Source: an uncultured Lactobacillus sp. (GTDB lineage: Bacteria; Bacillota; Bacilli; Lactobacillales; Lactobacillaceae). Taken from it: a stretch of 58,774 bases of DNA. Every line of letters starts with the position of its first letter. Within the stretch, counting starts at the first letter, position 1. The stretch is from the NCBI GenBank assembly GCA_946487795.1, contig CAMLUN010000003.1, forward strand, positions 1 to 58,774, in the 5' to 3' direction. The notes beneath the pieces are model-generated. The model was not told the DNA's origin. It did no database searches and saw nothing but the letters and a program-made list of their open reading frames with translations. A program made the translations under genes and the position numbers. Below, one piece after another: positions 1 through 8,500 of this stretch.

Positions 1-50
1 GACACCAGCCTTTCACGCTGGTATCGTGGGTTCAAATCCCGCACGGGTCA
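1..50 (+). tRNA. tRNA-Glu (TTC), 5' end outside window
   Basis: This is the 3' part of a tRNA. The anticodon stem CCAGC/GCTGG encloses the loop CTTTCAC, which gives anticodon TTC (Glu). The T arm and the acceptor end CGGGTC plus discriminator A follow. The 5' acceptor strand and D arm lie before position 1. No CCA is encoded. It heads a cluster of three tRNAs spaced by about 10 nt or less. Confidence 0.9.
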
Positions 51-62
51 TTTTTTTATTAT

Positions 63-136
<74 letters not shown>

Positions 137-141
137 TTGTT

Positions 142-216
142 GGTCCGTTGGTCTAGTTGGTTTAGGACGCATCCCTGTCACGGATGAGATCACGAGTTCG
201 AGTCTCGTACGGACCG
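142..216 (+). tRNA. tRNA-Asp (GTC)
   Basis: This is a complete cloverleaf. The acceptor strands GGTCCGT and ACGGACC pair perfectly. The anticodon loop CTGTCAC gives GTC (Asp) and the discriminator base is G at 216. It is the last gene of the tRNA cluster and is followed at once by a terminator. Confidence 0.95.
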
Positions 217-224
217 CTATGGTA

Positions 225-250
225 GTCAAGCTTATTACTTGGCTTTTTTT
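225..250 (+). terminator. Terminator of the tRNA cluster
   Basis: The stem GTCAAG/CTTGGC (one T-G pair) has a 7-nt loop and is followed by seven T. It lies 9 nt after tRNA-Asp. Confidence 0.75.
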
Positions 251-327
251 ATTTTAAGTAATAGTGCTGGCTCTACGTCAGTTAGTGTTGATCAGGGAAT
301 TTTTGCTCTACATTGTAAAATTGGACT

Positions 328-357
328 AAAGGAATCATTTAAAGCTGATTCCTTTTT
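328..357 (+). terminator. Terminator-like hairpin
   Basis: A perfect 10-bp stem AAAGGAATCA/TGATTCCTTT has an 8-nt loop and ends in T. No plus-strand gene lies directly upstream. It may be a second terminator for the tRNA operon or belong to a small transcript. Confidence 0.55.
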
Positions 358-488
358 AGCTTACTTAAGTTTGTATTTCTGTTGGTTAAAGAATCGTACC
401 TTTTAACTGGTATGTAAGAAATTAACAATAATCTGTTTAGTCATTATAAGTAAGCACATTGTAACAAAACACCCATATTTAACTTCTT

Positions 489-528
489 AAGTTTCCTATA
501 CTGAGCTCATCGGTAAGGAAGCTTTTTT
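489..528 (+). terminator. Terminator-like hairpin with U-tract
   Basis: The arms AAGTTTCC and GGAAGCTT (one G-U pair) enclose a 20-nt loop and lead into six T. No recognisable gene sits immediately upstream. Confidence 0.4.
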
Positions 529-576
529 ATGGTGCGCTCACAATTAAGTTCCTAATAAGTAAGATTATTATCAGAT

Positions 577-637
577 AAAAAACCACAAAATAACATCTAA
601 GTTAAGGAGTAATTACCTAGTCATTATTTTGTGATTT
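577..637 (-). terminator. Terminator of the HmoB-like gene
   Basis: Read on the minus strand, CACAAAATAA (624-633) and TTATTTTGTG (584-593) form a perfect 10-bp stem. A T-rich tract follows at 577-582. It sits just after the stop codon of the minus-strand gene ending at 656. Confidence 0.6.
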
Positions 638-655
638 ATTAGTTATTTAATTTGA

Positions 656-1150
656 TTACATTAACGGGCGATATACTTCATCATAGTATGTATTGTTAGG
701 ATCGCGGGTAGTAAAGCTGGCTAACTGCTTGAAATCTTCAGTTTCCTTCCAGGTCATCAAATCATCAAAGTCGTTTAATGCAGTAAAAAGAACTAACGTG
801 GTGCTTTCATCTTTGTTGTCGACTTGGAGAAAAGCTTGCCCATTAATTAATGGGGATGGATCATCAACCATCTTACTAAGTGTGTTAAAGAGAACTTTCT
901 GCTGGTCATTATCTACTTGGAATGATTGGTAATAAAGGATTCCTCGATAATTACTATTTAACCGTTCTCCTAATACCGTATATTCAACGGGAGATTTAAA
1001 AATAGTTGGTTCATTAGAAAAATCAAATAGTGCTAAATTATTGCTGTGAACCGAAGCCTGCATGAGCTTAAATTTTCTGTCTGGGTACTTGTTAATAATA
1101 CCTTGTAAAATTTGCCGTGATCCAAACGTTAAACTTAATTTTGATAACAT
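656..1150 (-). CDS. HmoB/IsdG-like antibiotic biosynthesis monooxygenase-fold protein
   Basis: The 164-residue product resembles Bacillus HmoB in length and layout. It has an N-terminal half with the pattern F-G-x-x-x-x-L-x-x-I-x-x-K-x-P and a C-terminal ABM ferredoxin-like half (about residues 65-155). HmoB degrades haem, and IsdG-type enzymes use an Asn-Trp-His triad. By eye the Asn position (near GILYYQ), the Trp position (FTALND) and the His position (FKQLAS) all hold other residues. A haem oxygenase call is therefore not safe, and the protein may be a stress or haem-sensing derivative. The start is ATG with AAAGGAGGAA upstream. It is a single-gene unit, divergent from spx. Confidence 0.75.
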   Translation of the reverse strand: MLSKLSLTFGSRQILQGIINKYPDRKFKLMQASVHSNNLALFDFSNEPTIFKSPVEYTVLGERLNSNYRGILYYQSFQVDNDQQKVLFNTLSKMVDDPSPLINGQAFLQVDNKDESTTLVLFTALNDFDDLMTWKETEDFKQLASFTTRDPNNTYYDEVYRPLM

Positions 1151-1302
1151 GGCAGTTCCTCCTTTTAATTGTATAAATTTATTATAATACTTTATTTCTG
1201 TTAATTACCAATTATAGGTTAATTGACTATCAAATCTAGCTTCGATTTAGAGTAGCGATTTATTAGATTAATTTAAAATCTTTAATTTATTGGTAAAAGG
1301 GG

Positions 1303-1330
1303 TTGAAATGTTACTGCTGCATGTTATAAT
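1303..1330 (+). promoter_or_regulatory. Promoter of spx
   Basis: The -35 is TTGAAA (1303-1308), the spacer is 16 nt and the -10 is TATAAT (1325-1330). A TG one base before the -10 makes it an extended -10 promoter. A second TATAAT at 1389-1394 lacks a good -35 but could be an additional start site. This leaves a long leader before the gene at 1455. Confidence 0.6.
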
Positions 1331-1454
1331 TTTACTTACAAAAAGTAATTAAAACACAGTGTCACTTTTAATGATATAAAAAACATTGTATAATTATAAC
1401 TATAGTGGTGAGTTTCTGATAAAGAATTAGCTCTAAAAGGAGGCTTCTTATTTA

Positions 1455-1856
1455 ATGGTTACACTTTACACGTCTCCAAGTTGTACTTCATGTCGCAAGG
1501 CTAAGGCATGGTTACAAGAAAATGGAATTCCTTTTAAAGAACGGAATATTTTTTCTGAACCGCTGAATATCGATGAAATCAAGAACATATTACGAATGAC
1601 AGAGGACGGTACAGAAGATATTATTTCCAAGCGTTCTAAAGCTTATTCAAAATTAAATGTTGATTTGGATGAGTTACCGATGAAGCAATTGTATAAATTG
1701 ATCAGTAAGAATCCAGGGTTACTACGGCGACCAATTATTGTTGATGAAAAACGGCTTCAGGTTGGTTATAATGAAGATGAAATTCGTCGTTTTCTTCCTC
1801 GTCAGGTCCGTGAATTAGAATTAGCTGAAGCTGAACGAAAGGCTAATATGATTTAA
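1455..1856 (+). CDS. spx: Transcriptional regulator Spx
   Basis: The 133-residue ArsC-family protein binds the RNA polymerase alpha C-terminal domain and reprograms transcription under thiol stress. The redox switch CxxC is present at Cys10-Cys13. Gly52, known in Bacillus to be needed for contact with alpha, is conserved, as is the LRRPI stretch near residue 90. Length equals the family norm. The start ATG follows AAAAGGAGG at good spacing. It stands alone between its own promoter and a terminator. MecA and the dedicated Spx adaptor YjbH lie within 4 kb, so Spx and proteolysis adaptors are clustered here as in Bacillus. A paralogue without the CxxC lies at 40866-41291. Confidence 0.97.
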   Translation: MVTLYTSPSCTSCRKAKAWLQENGIPFKERNIFSEPLNIDEIKNILRMTEDGTEDIISKRSKAYSKLNVDLDELPMKQLYKLISKNPGLLRRPIIVDEKRLQVGYNEDEIRRFLPRQVRELELAEAERKANMI

Positions 1857-1880
1857 AATTAGTGAATAAGGTATTAAATA

Positions 1881-1923
1881 GACGCAATGTATTGATCTGG
1901 ACAGGTCTTATATTGCGTTTTTT
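1881..1923 (+). terminator. Terminator of spx
   Basis: The stem starts with ACGCAAT and closes with ATTGCGT, with wobble pairs inside, and is followed by TTTTTT. It lies about 25 nt after the spx stop. Confidence 0.75.
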
Positions 1924-1995
1924 CATCCTTTACTTTTGTGATAAATTAGTTAGAATGGTAGTAATATAGGTATCGAGTCGAAGGAGGTGCTTTTT

Positions 1996-2682
1996 ATGGA
2001 AATGGAGCGCATTAATGAAAATACAATTCGTGTTTTAGTCGACTCGAATGATCTTGAAGAACGGGGAATAAAGATTCTTGATCTGTTAAGTGACCATAAG
2101 CAGATCCAAGATTTTTTCTATAGTATTTTGAAAGAAGTCGATTCTACTCACCAATTTCAGGATAATGATTCAGTAACTTTTCAGGTAATGCCAACAGGAA
2201 ATGGTCTGGAGCTTTTTATCAGTAAGAATGATCAGATTAATGCGATGGGTGATGGTCGAAATGACGCGATTACTGATTACATTCGCCAGAGTATTGCCCA
2301 GCGCCGGAAAGATGAATCGTCAACTAATGAGGCGGATGAATCACTGAAAGCTGATGATTACCCAATATCAGGAAATGATTCAGACACATTAACAAAGCTG
2401 GTCGTCGTTAGATTTGATCAATTTGAAGACCTGATTCAATACGCAAAGGTTGCTGAGGACAATAATGTGGTTAGTGAGCTATATAAGTACAATGACCAAT
2501 ATTATTTAACTTTGCAATACCTTATTACTGATGAGAATACAGATGAAGAGATAAAGAACCAGATTGCATTAGCATATGAATACGGGAACGCAACTAATAT
2601 TGCATCTGATTATTTAGCAGAACATTCAAAAAAGCTAATGGAAATCTCAGCCTTACATTTAATTCAACATTATTTTAACTAA
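1996..2682 (+). CDS. mecA: Adaptor protein MecA
   Basis: The 228-residue adaptor delivers substrates (ComK or ComX, and other proteins) to the ClpCP protease. The N-terminal substrate-binding domain begins with the typical MEMERINENTI stretch. A variable acidic Ser/Asp-rich linker follows (about 95-130). The C-terminal ClpC-binding domain (about 135-225) is rich in aromatic and acidic residues. I chose ATG 1996 because AAGGAGG at 1981-1987 ends 8 nt before it. An upstream in-frame GTG at 1987 overlaps that ribosome site. The gene lies between spx and coiA, the order seen in Bacillus. Confidence 0.95.
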   Translation: MEMERINENTIRVLVDSNDLEERGIKILDLLSDHKQIQDFFYSILKEVDSTHQFQDNDSVTFQVMPTGNGLELFISKNDQINAMGDGRNDAITDYIRQSIAQRRKDESSTNEADESLKADDYPISGNDSDTLTKLVVVRFDQFEDLIQYAKVAEDNNVVSELYKYNDQYYLTLQYLITDENTDEEIKNQIALAYEYGNATNIASDYLAEHSKKLMEISALHLIQHYFN

Positions 2683-2686
2683 GGAG

Positions 2687-2727
2687 AAACATCCCAAGAA
2701 TTATTTGAAATTCTGGAATGCTTTTTT
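2687..2727 (+). terminator. Probable terminator after mecA
   Basis: An imperfect stem (CATCCCA with a bulged A then GAATT, against AATTC-TGGAATG) is followed by six T. It lies directly after the mecA stop and about 50 nt before coiA. Confidence 0.5.
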
Positions 2728-2777
2728 GATGCAATTAATAATTTTTGCCGTCTTGTATATATGGGGAGGCGGAAAAG

Positions 2778-3770
2778 TTGTTAGTAGCAAAATTAAATGA
2801 CCAATTTATAAACGCCTTTGATGCTTGTCAAGGAAAGAACTACTGTTGTCCAGCGTGTGGGGAGCACCTCGTCCTTAAGCAAGGTCAGAGTAAGATCGCT
2901 CATTTTGCTCATCAGGTAAATAGTGGGTGTGTTTTACGGGAAGGTGAGAGTTATGAACATCTTTTGGGAAAACAACAAATTTTTGAATGGGCACGAAAAA
3001 AGGGGTGGCAAGCAGAACTTGAAGTTTATATTCCACAGTTAGAACAACGAGCAGATGTCCTTCTTAGAATAGGCGGGCAACGAATTGTAATTGAATTCCA
3101 ATGTAGTCCATTATCTTTAACCGCTCTCCAAAAACGAACTTTCGGTTATCAGAGTATTGGAATAAAGTGTTACTGGTTTTTAGGTTCACCATACAAGCGG
3201 AAACTAAATCAACGACAAGCACAGAAATTCGTCCAAATAGTTAATCGACAGTATACAATTATTTTTTGGGATATTAAGGCTAAAATATTCAGATTAGTTA
3301 AACTTGCCATTAAAGAAAAACCGCTTAGTTTAAAAGGTGTAACCCGTGACTACCGCATTCTTCATCGACTTTCATTACTTCAGGAAATTAATCCTTGCGT
3401 AAAGAAATTTACTGGGGACTTACCGGTTATTTGCCACCAAAAAATTTGGGGGATTCAAGTTACTAACCATCCAGAAATATATTGGCGGTGTTTGGTCGTA
3501 AAGAGGTTAAATGAAATACCGCTTTTTACTAGTTTTAGTTTGAATTCATGGCTTTATTTACTGAAAGAAGTGGGCTTAACCGAATGGGTGAAATTTCCCT
3601 GTCTCCCCTCATCAAGGATCATTAATGATTACTTAAAAGTGTTTACTAAACAATTACTAAAAAGCGGCATCATTATGATGGACGGGCAGACAATTATTTT
3701 AATAAGACACCCAAGTTATCACAGATCACTCATGAATCAATACCAAGAAATCCAACGATTAATTCAGTGA
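2778..3770 (+). CDS. coiA: Competence protein CoiA
   Basis: The 330-residue protein belongs to the CoiA family, which is needed for recombination of incoming DNA during natural transformation. An N-terminal zinc-ribbon-like stretch holds Cys17, Cys23, Cys24 and Cys27. A nuclease-like core follows with an Asp (RADVLL) and the E-x-Q of IEFQCS, the pattern of PD-(D/E)xK-type endonucleases. I chose the TTG at 2778 because GGGGAGG (2763-2769) lies 8 nt before it. An earlier in-frame TTG at 2745 has no ribosome site. No other competence gene is visible except ftsK-neighbourhood housekeeping, so competence cannot be judged from this window. Confidence 0.9.
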   Translation: MLVAKLNDQFINAFDACQGKNYCCPACGEHLVLKQGQSKIAHFAHQVNSGCVLREGESYEHLLGKQQIFEWARKKGWQAELEVYIPQLEQRADVLLRIGGQRIVIEFQCSPLSLTALQKRTFGYQSIGIKCYWFLGSPYKRKLNQRQAQKFVQIVNRQYTIIFWDIKAKIFRLVKLAIKEKPLSLKGVTRDYRILHRLSLLQEINPCVKKFTGDLPVICHQKIWGIQVTNHPEIYWRCLVVKRLNEIPLFTSFSLNSWLYLLKEVGLTEWVKFPCLPSSRIINDYLKVFTKQLLKSGIIMMDGQTIILIRHPSYHRSLMNQYQEIQRLIQ

Positions 3771-3837
3771 AATCATTAGTGGTGATTAATAAAATATGAA
3801 ATAATAGAAGAGAAAAAATAAATCGGGGATGACCTAG

Positions 3838-5214
3838 ATGAAATATCATACTTGTACAACTTTTCTTGCTGGGAAAAAGGCAACCATTGATGGTTCAACG
3901 ATTGTTTGCCGAGTTGAAGACTATTCGAATAACTTTGATCCACAACGATTTGTAGTGGTTAAGCCGGAAAACCAGCCGCAGCATTACGAAAGTAAAACAA
4001 CAAAGTTTACGATTGACCTTCCAACTAACCCATTAAGGTATACAGCAACTCCTGATGCGGATAATAGTGCTGGGATTTTTGGAGCAAGTGGGATTAACTC
4101 AGCTAATGTCTCGATGACAGCAACTGAAACAATTACTAGCAATCCACGAATTCTTAGTCTTGATCCGTATAACAGTGAAGATGGAATTGGTGAGGAAGAT
4201 TTCTTAACCCTAGTTTTGCCCTATGTCAGAACTGCTAAACAGGCTGTTGAACGCGTTGGTCAACTCTTAGAAAAATATGGAACCTATGAAGCAAATGGGA
4301 TGGCGTTTGGTGATCAAGAAGAAGTCTGGTATTTAGAAACAATTGGTGGCCATCATTGGGCTGCGGTTAAGATTCCTGACGATGCATATGTAATTGCACC
4401 AAACCGACTGAACATCACCCACTTTGATTTCGCAGCAAATAATACTTTATGTTCTGCAGACTTGAAGAATTTAATAGATAGTAATCACCTCAATCCCGAG
4501 CAAGATGATTATAATTTACGACTGATTTTTGGTAGTAGTACTATTCGTGATACCCGGTATAACAATCCCCGGGCATGGTATGTTCAACGCCGACTAAGTG
4601 GTGATCAGGAAAACCAGCCGACAGATCAAATGCTGCCATTTATTAATTACCCACAACGTAAAATTACGATTCAAGAGATTAAAGAGCTAATGAGTTCCCA
4701 TTATCAGGGTACTGATTATGATCCTTACACTAATGAGGATGCACCATTTCGTTCAATTGCCTTAAACCGGAACCTTGAACTTCATATTCTTCAAATTAGG
4801 AATGGCGTTGATCCACGAATTAGCGGTGTTCAGTGGCTTGCCTTTGGTCCTAATACAGTCAATGCAGTTGTTCCATTTTATACAAATATTCAAGAAACAC
4901 CGCAACATTATTGTGATACAAAAACAACCTTTGATATTCAAGATATTTACTGGTTAAACCACACTATAATGGCAATTGCCGATCAACATTACCAAAAGGT
5001 AGAATCAATGATTGAAGACTTTGCAGAGCAAGTTATGACACAAACGCTAGCTTTACAGCACCAAGCGGATCGTGAATTCTCAACAAAGGATGACATTACT
5101 GCATTCTTAAGCAAGGTTAATGAACAGATGGCAGAAATATCCTACCAGGAATCAATGAAGTTGCTAGGAAAACTCGTTAATTATGGATTTATGAATGCTC
5201 ACCTAAAATACTAG
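3838..5214 (+). CDS. pepDA: C69-family dipeptidase (PepD type)
   Basis: The 458-residue enzyme belongs to the N-terminal-nucleophile dipeptidases of lactic acid bacteria, which cleave a broad range of dipeptides in the cytoplasm. The presumed catalytic Cys is Cys6 in HTCTTF, followed by the family block GKKATIDGSTI. No signal peptide is seen. The start ATG follows CGGGGATGACCTAG. The gene sits between coiA and yjbH, a place where Bacillus has the oligopeptidase pepF. A bidirectional terminator separates it from yjbH. The family is clear, but the A, B or V paralogue subtype is a guess. Confidence 0.9.
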   Translation: MKYHTCTTFLAGKKATIDGSTIVCRVEDYSNNFDPQRFVVVKPENQPQHYESKTTKFTIDLPTNPLRYTATPDADNSAGIFGASGINSANVSMTATETITSNPRILSLDPYNSEDGIGEEDFLTLVLPYVRTAKQAVERVGQLLEKYGTYEANGMAFGDQEEVWYLETIGGHHWAAVKIPDDAYVIAPNRLNITHFDFAANNTLCSADLKNLIDSNHLNPEQDDYNLRLIFGSSTIRDTRYNNPRAWYVQRRLSGDQENQPTDQMLPFINYPQRKITIQEIKELMSSHYQGTDYDPYTNEDAPFRSIALNRNLELHILQIRNGVDPRISGVQWLAFGPNTVNAVVPFYTNIQETPQHYCDTKTTFDIQDIYWLNHTIMAIADQHYQKVESMIEDFAEQVMTQTLALQHQADREFSTKDDITAFLSKVNEQMAEISYQESMKLLGKLVNYGFMNAHLKY

Positions 5215-5222
5215 TTAATATA

Positions 5223-5263
5223 AACGACCCCCAAAGTTCCCGTTTGAACTTTGAGGGCCGTTC
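5223..5263. terminator. Bidirectional terminator between pepDA and yjbH
   Basis: A long stem ACGACCCCCAAAGTTC/GAACTTTGAGGGCCGT with G-U pairs has a short loop. It lies between the stops of two convergent genes. Confidence 0.7.
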
Positions 5264-5273
5264 CTTAGCTTTA

Positions 5274-5909
5274 TTATTTTTGGATGGTTCTTGTTTGGGG
5301 ATGTAATTGATAATTTTTGATAAAGTTGGCTACCGATATTTCGTCTTCTAACTGCTTATTCTGGTAAGCGGTAATAAGAGTATTGTAGTCAAAGTTATTG
5401 AGTAAGAATCCATATTGTGATTGGCTTGAATCAAAAACGACAGCAGTCGCAGGTTCTTTAACCCCTAAGCTTTTAGCAACTTGCTGTTCCTGGCGAAATG
5501 TTTTCTTTGCTAGGGACGAATTTCGATCTTCCATGAACATTTCTAGATCAAGTTTAGAGCGTAGGGCAACATCTTTTACCAGGTCATGGTTGTAGTTAAT
5601 ATTTTCTTTGATTAGGGCATTTTGAAGTATTAAGAGGAATTGTCGTCCCCGCTTTTTCCCCTGAAAAGAGGCGGCCATGTAATCAAGAATTACCTGATAG
5701 ATCGTCCGAGAAACAATTTGACGAACGGCTAAACTATGCTGATTTAAGTGATAAGATTCAATGGTTTGTTGAATGGTTGCCATATTAAAGAACGGAATGA
5801 AACGATAATTAACTTTGGTGTTAAGTTGATGGTCAATCTTAAGAACATCGTGTTCGCACCGGAAGCAACGATTCTCTAGCGGATTGACGAATAAATGAAT
5901 TTCTAGCAT
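5274..5909 (-). CDS. yjbH: Spx adaptor YjbH (SpxH), DsbA-like fold
   Basis: The 211-residue protein belongs to the DsbA/FrnE-like adaptor family that binds Spx and hands it to ClpXP. The opening block LEIHLFVNPL followed by Cys15-x-x-Cys18 matches the family. The region GKKRGRQFLLILQNAL corresponds to the conserved helix of YjbH. I chose the ATG at 5909 because CGAGGGGGAGC lies just upstream. A longer form from 5957 has no ribosome site. The gene is convergent with pepDA and divergent from relQ. With spx and mecA it forms a local Spx-control cluster. Confidence 0.88.
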   Translation of the reverse strand: MLEIHLFVNPLENRCFRCEHDVLKIDHQLNTKVNYRFIPFFNMATIQQTIESYHLNQHSLAVRQIVSRTIYQVILDYMAASFQGKKRGRQFLLILQNALIKENINYNHDLVKDVALRSKLDLEMFMEDRNSSLAKKTFRQEQQVAKSLGVKEPATAVVFDSSQSQYGFLLNNFDYNTLITAYQNKQLEDEISVANFIKNYQLHPQTRTIQK

Positions 5910-6036
5910 TAAATGCTCCCCCTCGTTTAACACTAACTTGATAACATTTCTAAACAAATTTATTTTTGCAAAAAAAGCTAAATTTGTAAAGAATTATGAT
6001 TTATGAATCAGTTTTATGCTGTTTAGGGAGTGATTG

Positions 6037-6045
6037 TGCTAGAAT
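6037..6045 (+). promoter_or_regulatory. Candidate extended -10 for relQ-nadK-rluD
   Basis: TGCTAGAAT is an extended -10 (TG at 6037-6038, hexamer 6040-6045). No good -35 is seen. It lies 30 nt before the relQ start in a divergent intergenic region. Confidence 0.35.
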
Positions 6046-6075
6046 TAAATGCGAACTTTAATGGGAGGGTTTTAT

Positions 6076-6720
6076 ATGGTTGAAGATTGGCAACACTTTC
6101 TACTACCTTACCAACAAGCGGTTAATGAATTAAAAGTTAAATTAAGAGGAATCCGTAAACAATATCAAGACGAAACGCAGCATTCACCGATCGAATTTGT
6201 TACTGGACGAGTAAAACCAGTTGATAGCATTAAGGAAAAGATGATCAGACGTCATGTTCAGGAAGATCGACTTGAACAGGATATGCAGGATATTGCTGGA
6301 TTACGAATTATGTGCCAGTTCGTTGAAGATATTTATCAAGTAGTTGATCTGCTTCGTCAACGGAGCGATATGACCATCCTCGAAGAACGTGACTACATTA
6401 GTAATGCTAAACCGAGCGGGTACCGTTCTTACCATATTGTCATCGAGTATCCGGTCCAGTTGATTTCCGGTGAGAAAAAGATCCTTGCCGAAATCCAGGT
6501 TCGGACATTAGCAATGAACTTTTGGGCAACAATTGAACACTCACTAAATTATAAATACCAAGGTGAATTTCCAGAAGAATTATCCGCGCGGTTACAACGA
6601 GCTGCAGAAGCCGCATTTAAACTTGATAATGAAATGTCAGAAATTCGCGAGGAAATTCAAGAAGCACAAACGATGTTCTCAAATCGAACACCAGGCGATC
6701 AGAACATCCCAGACAGATAA
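6076..6720 (+). CDS. relQ: Small alarmone synthetase RelQ (YjbM)
   Basis: The 214-residue GTP pyrophosphokinase makes (p)ppGpp from ATP and GDP/GTP. Only the synthetase domain is present, without HD hydrolase, TGS or ACT domains, so this is the small RelQ type and not bifunctional Rel. Typical blocks are DIAGLRIMC, KPSGYRSYH and the EIQVRT strand followed by WATIEHSLNYKY. I chose ATG 6076 because GGGAGGG lies 6 nt before it. An upstream in-frame ATG at 6049 has no such site. It is first in an operon with nadK (9-nt gap) and rluD. That order is shared with Bacillus. Confidence 0.95.
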   Translation: MVEDWQHFLLPYQQAVNELKVKLRGIRKQYQDETQHSPIEFVTGRVKPVDSIKEKMIRRHVQEDRLEQDMQDIAGLRIMCQFVEDIYQVVDLLRQRSDMTILEERDYISNAKPSGYRSYHIVIEYPVQLISGEKKILAEIQVRTLAMNFWATIEHSLNYKYQGEFPEELSARLQRAAEAAFKLDNEMSEIREEIQEAQTMFSNRTPGDQNIPDR

Positions 6721-6729
6721 GGAGATTAT

Positions 6730-7545
6730 ATGCGAGTCGCAATTTATAACAATGAAACAGCAGAGTCACAACGAATTAGTAAGTTACTTAAAGCAGAAAT
6801 GAGCAAGGCTGGGTTAGTGCTTGATCAAAATGCGCCCAATGTTGTTATCACAATTGGTGGAGACGGAACCTTACTGTCAGCATTTCATCACTATGAAGCG
6901 TTACTAGATAAGATCCGGTTCGTTGGGATTCACACGGGACACCTTGGCTTCTATACTGACTGGCGAAATTACGAGATGGATGATCTAGTTGAAAGCTTGG
7001 TTAATGATAGTGGACAGTCTGTTTCATATCCATTGCTTGATATGCACGCTATTTACTCTGATGGATCAATTGATCACTACACAGCATTGAATGAATCAAC
7101 GGTCCGAAATATTACGAAGACAATGGTTTGTGATGTTTTTATTAACAATGAACTATTTGAAACGTTCCGGGGTGACGGGCTCTGTATTTCTACACCAACG
7201 GGCTCGACTGCTTATAACAAGTCGGTTGGTGGTGCAATTATGGATCCCCAAATTGTTGGCTTTCAGTTAGCGGAAATGGCATCTTTGAATAACCGGGTAT
7301 TTAGAACATTGGGATCGCCGATTATTTTTGGTTCTGAGTCAAAGCTAATGCTCCGCTTAAAAGACCTCAACGGGCATGTGATGACCTGTGATCGGGATCA
7401 GGTTCGTTTAAAACCATCAGTTGGGGAGCGGAAATTAGTAGAAATTACTTATCAGGTTGCCAAAAAGCGGATTAACTTCGCCCAATACCGTCATAATAAT
7501 TTCTGGCACCGGGTTAAGGATTCGTTTATTGGTGGCGCAAAATAA
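6730..7545 (+). CDS. nadK: NAD kinase
   Basis: The 271-residue enzyme phosphorylates NAD to NADP. The GGDG motif is at residues 43-46 (Asp45 being the catalytic acid). The substrate loop NES occurs in [10 protein letters not shown], and the glycine-rich segment [15 protein letters not shown] is complete. Length is normal. The start follows AAGGAGATT. It overlaps the next gene by one base (TAATG), which suggests translational coupling. Confidence 0.97.
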   Translation: MRVAIYNNETAESQRISKLLKAEMSKAGLVLDQNAPNVVITIGGDGTLLSAFHHYEALLDKIRFVGIHTGHLGFYTDWRNYEMDDLVESLVNDSGQSVSYPLLDMHAIYSDGSIDHYTALNESTVRNITKTMVCDVFINNELFETFRGDGLCISTPTGSTAYNKSVGGAIMDPQIVGFQLAEMASLNNRVFRTLGSPIIFGSESKLMLRLKDLNGHVMTCDRDQVRLKPSVGERKLVEITYQVAKKRINFAQYRHNNFWHRVKDSFIGGAK

Positions 7546-8429
7546 TGAAATTTGAATGGCAATATACGGGAAGTCAACCGCGAAAGCTTCGTGCTGCCTT
7601 AAAGCATGAAGGGGTTAGTGCAAGTTTAATCAAGGTTGCAGTTTATCATGGGGGAAAGATGCAGATTAATGGTGAGGATCGGTGGACCGTTGATCTTGTT
7701 AATCCTGGTGATTATTTCTCGCTGATCTTACCTCCTGAAAAGCCAAATGATAATGTTATTCCTAGCAATCTTCCTATCCAAATTGTTTATGAGGATCGAG
7801 ACTTCTTAATTCTTAATAAACCAGCGGGAGTTGCAACCGTCCCGGCACATCACGTTACGGTTGCTGACAGTCTAGTTAACCGGGTTCGTAATTATTATGA
7901 ACGCCAAGGTTATGAGAACTTAGTAATTCACGTTGCTACACGGTTGGATAAGGATACAAGTGGCCTGGTGGTTTTCCCAAAGCATCGGTTTGCTCATGCA
8001 GTTATGGATCAACAACTAAAAAAGCACCAAGTAAAGAAAAATTATTATGCAGTTGTTGGTGGACAAATCAAGGCTCCTCATGGTTATATTGATGCGCCAA
8101 TTGATCGGGATCCCGAAAAATTCGTTTCGCGAACGGTTATTTCTACCGGGAAGCCATCAGTTACGGAATATTGGCTAGAAAAGTCATCAGTTCAAATGTC
8201 ACTATTACGCATTCGCCTCCATACCGGGAGAACCCACCAGATTCGGGTTCACTTTCAGTATTTAGGTCATCCATTGATTGGTGATGAAATGTATGGTGGT
8301 AAACAAATAATTTCTCGCCAAGCGCTTCATTGTTACTGGATGAAATTCTATAGTCCCTTTAAGCAACAATGGATAGAAGTTCATGCTCCTGTCCCGGAAG
8401 ATATGTTGAATTTAATTAATTCAATTTAA
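7545..8429 (+). CDS. RluD/RluA-family rRNA pseudouridine synthase
   Basis: The 294-residue enzyme isomerises uridine to pseudouridine in RNA. An S4-like N-terminus (about 15-60) precedes the catalytic domain. The signature RLDKDTSG places the catalytic Asp at residue 135. The later LHTGRTHQIRVH and GHPLIGDEMYG blocks are typical. It is translationally coupled to nadK and is followed by a strong terminator. It corresponds to Bacillus YjbO in context. The exact target uridine cannot be told from sequence. Confidence 0.93.
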   Translation: MKFEWQYTGSQPRKLRAALKHEGVSASLIKVAVYHGGKMQINGEDRWTVDLVNPGDYFSLILPPEKPNDNVIPSNLPIQIVYEDRDFLILNKPAGVATVPAHHVTVADSLVNRVRNYYERQGYENLVIHVATRLDKDTSGLVVFPKHRFAHAVMDQQLKKHQVKKNYYAVVGGQIKAPHGYIDAPIDRDPEKFVSRTVISTGKPSVTEYWLEKSSVQMSLLRIRLHTGRTHQIRVHFQYLGHPLIGDEMYGGKQIISRQALHCYWMKFYSPFKQQWIEVHAPVPEDMLNLINSI

Positions 8430-8435
8430 ACTAGA

Positions 8436-8481
8436 AATGACCATTACAGTTTATAAGAATTACAAACTGTAATGGCCATTT
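8436..8481. terminator. Bidirectional terminator
   Basis: A 17-bp near-perfect stem AATGACCATTACAGTTT/AAACTGTAATGGCCATT lies between the convergent pseudouridine synthase and lactonase genes, with T-rich flanks on the plus side. Confidence 0.85.
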
Positions 8482-8500
8482 TATTTACCTAATAGATTGA

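Larger units (their letters stand above)
252..655. other. Gene-free gap between tRNA cluster and HmoB-like gene
   Basis: About 400 bases contain no convincing ORF. The gap holds two plus-strand terminator-like hairpins (328-357 and 489-528) and the minus-strand terminator of the next gene (577-637). The rest is AT-rich and unremarkable by eye. Confidence 0.6.
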
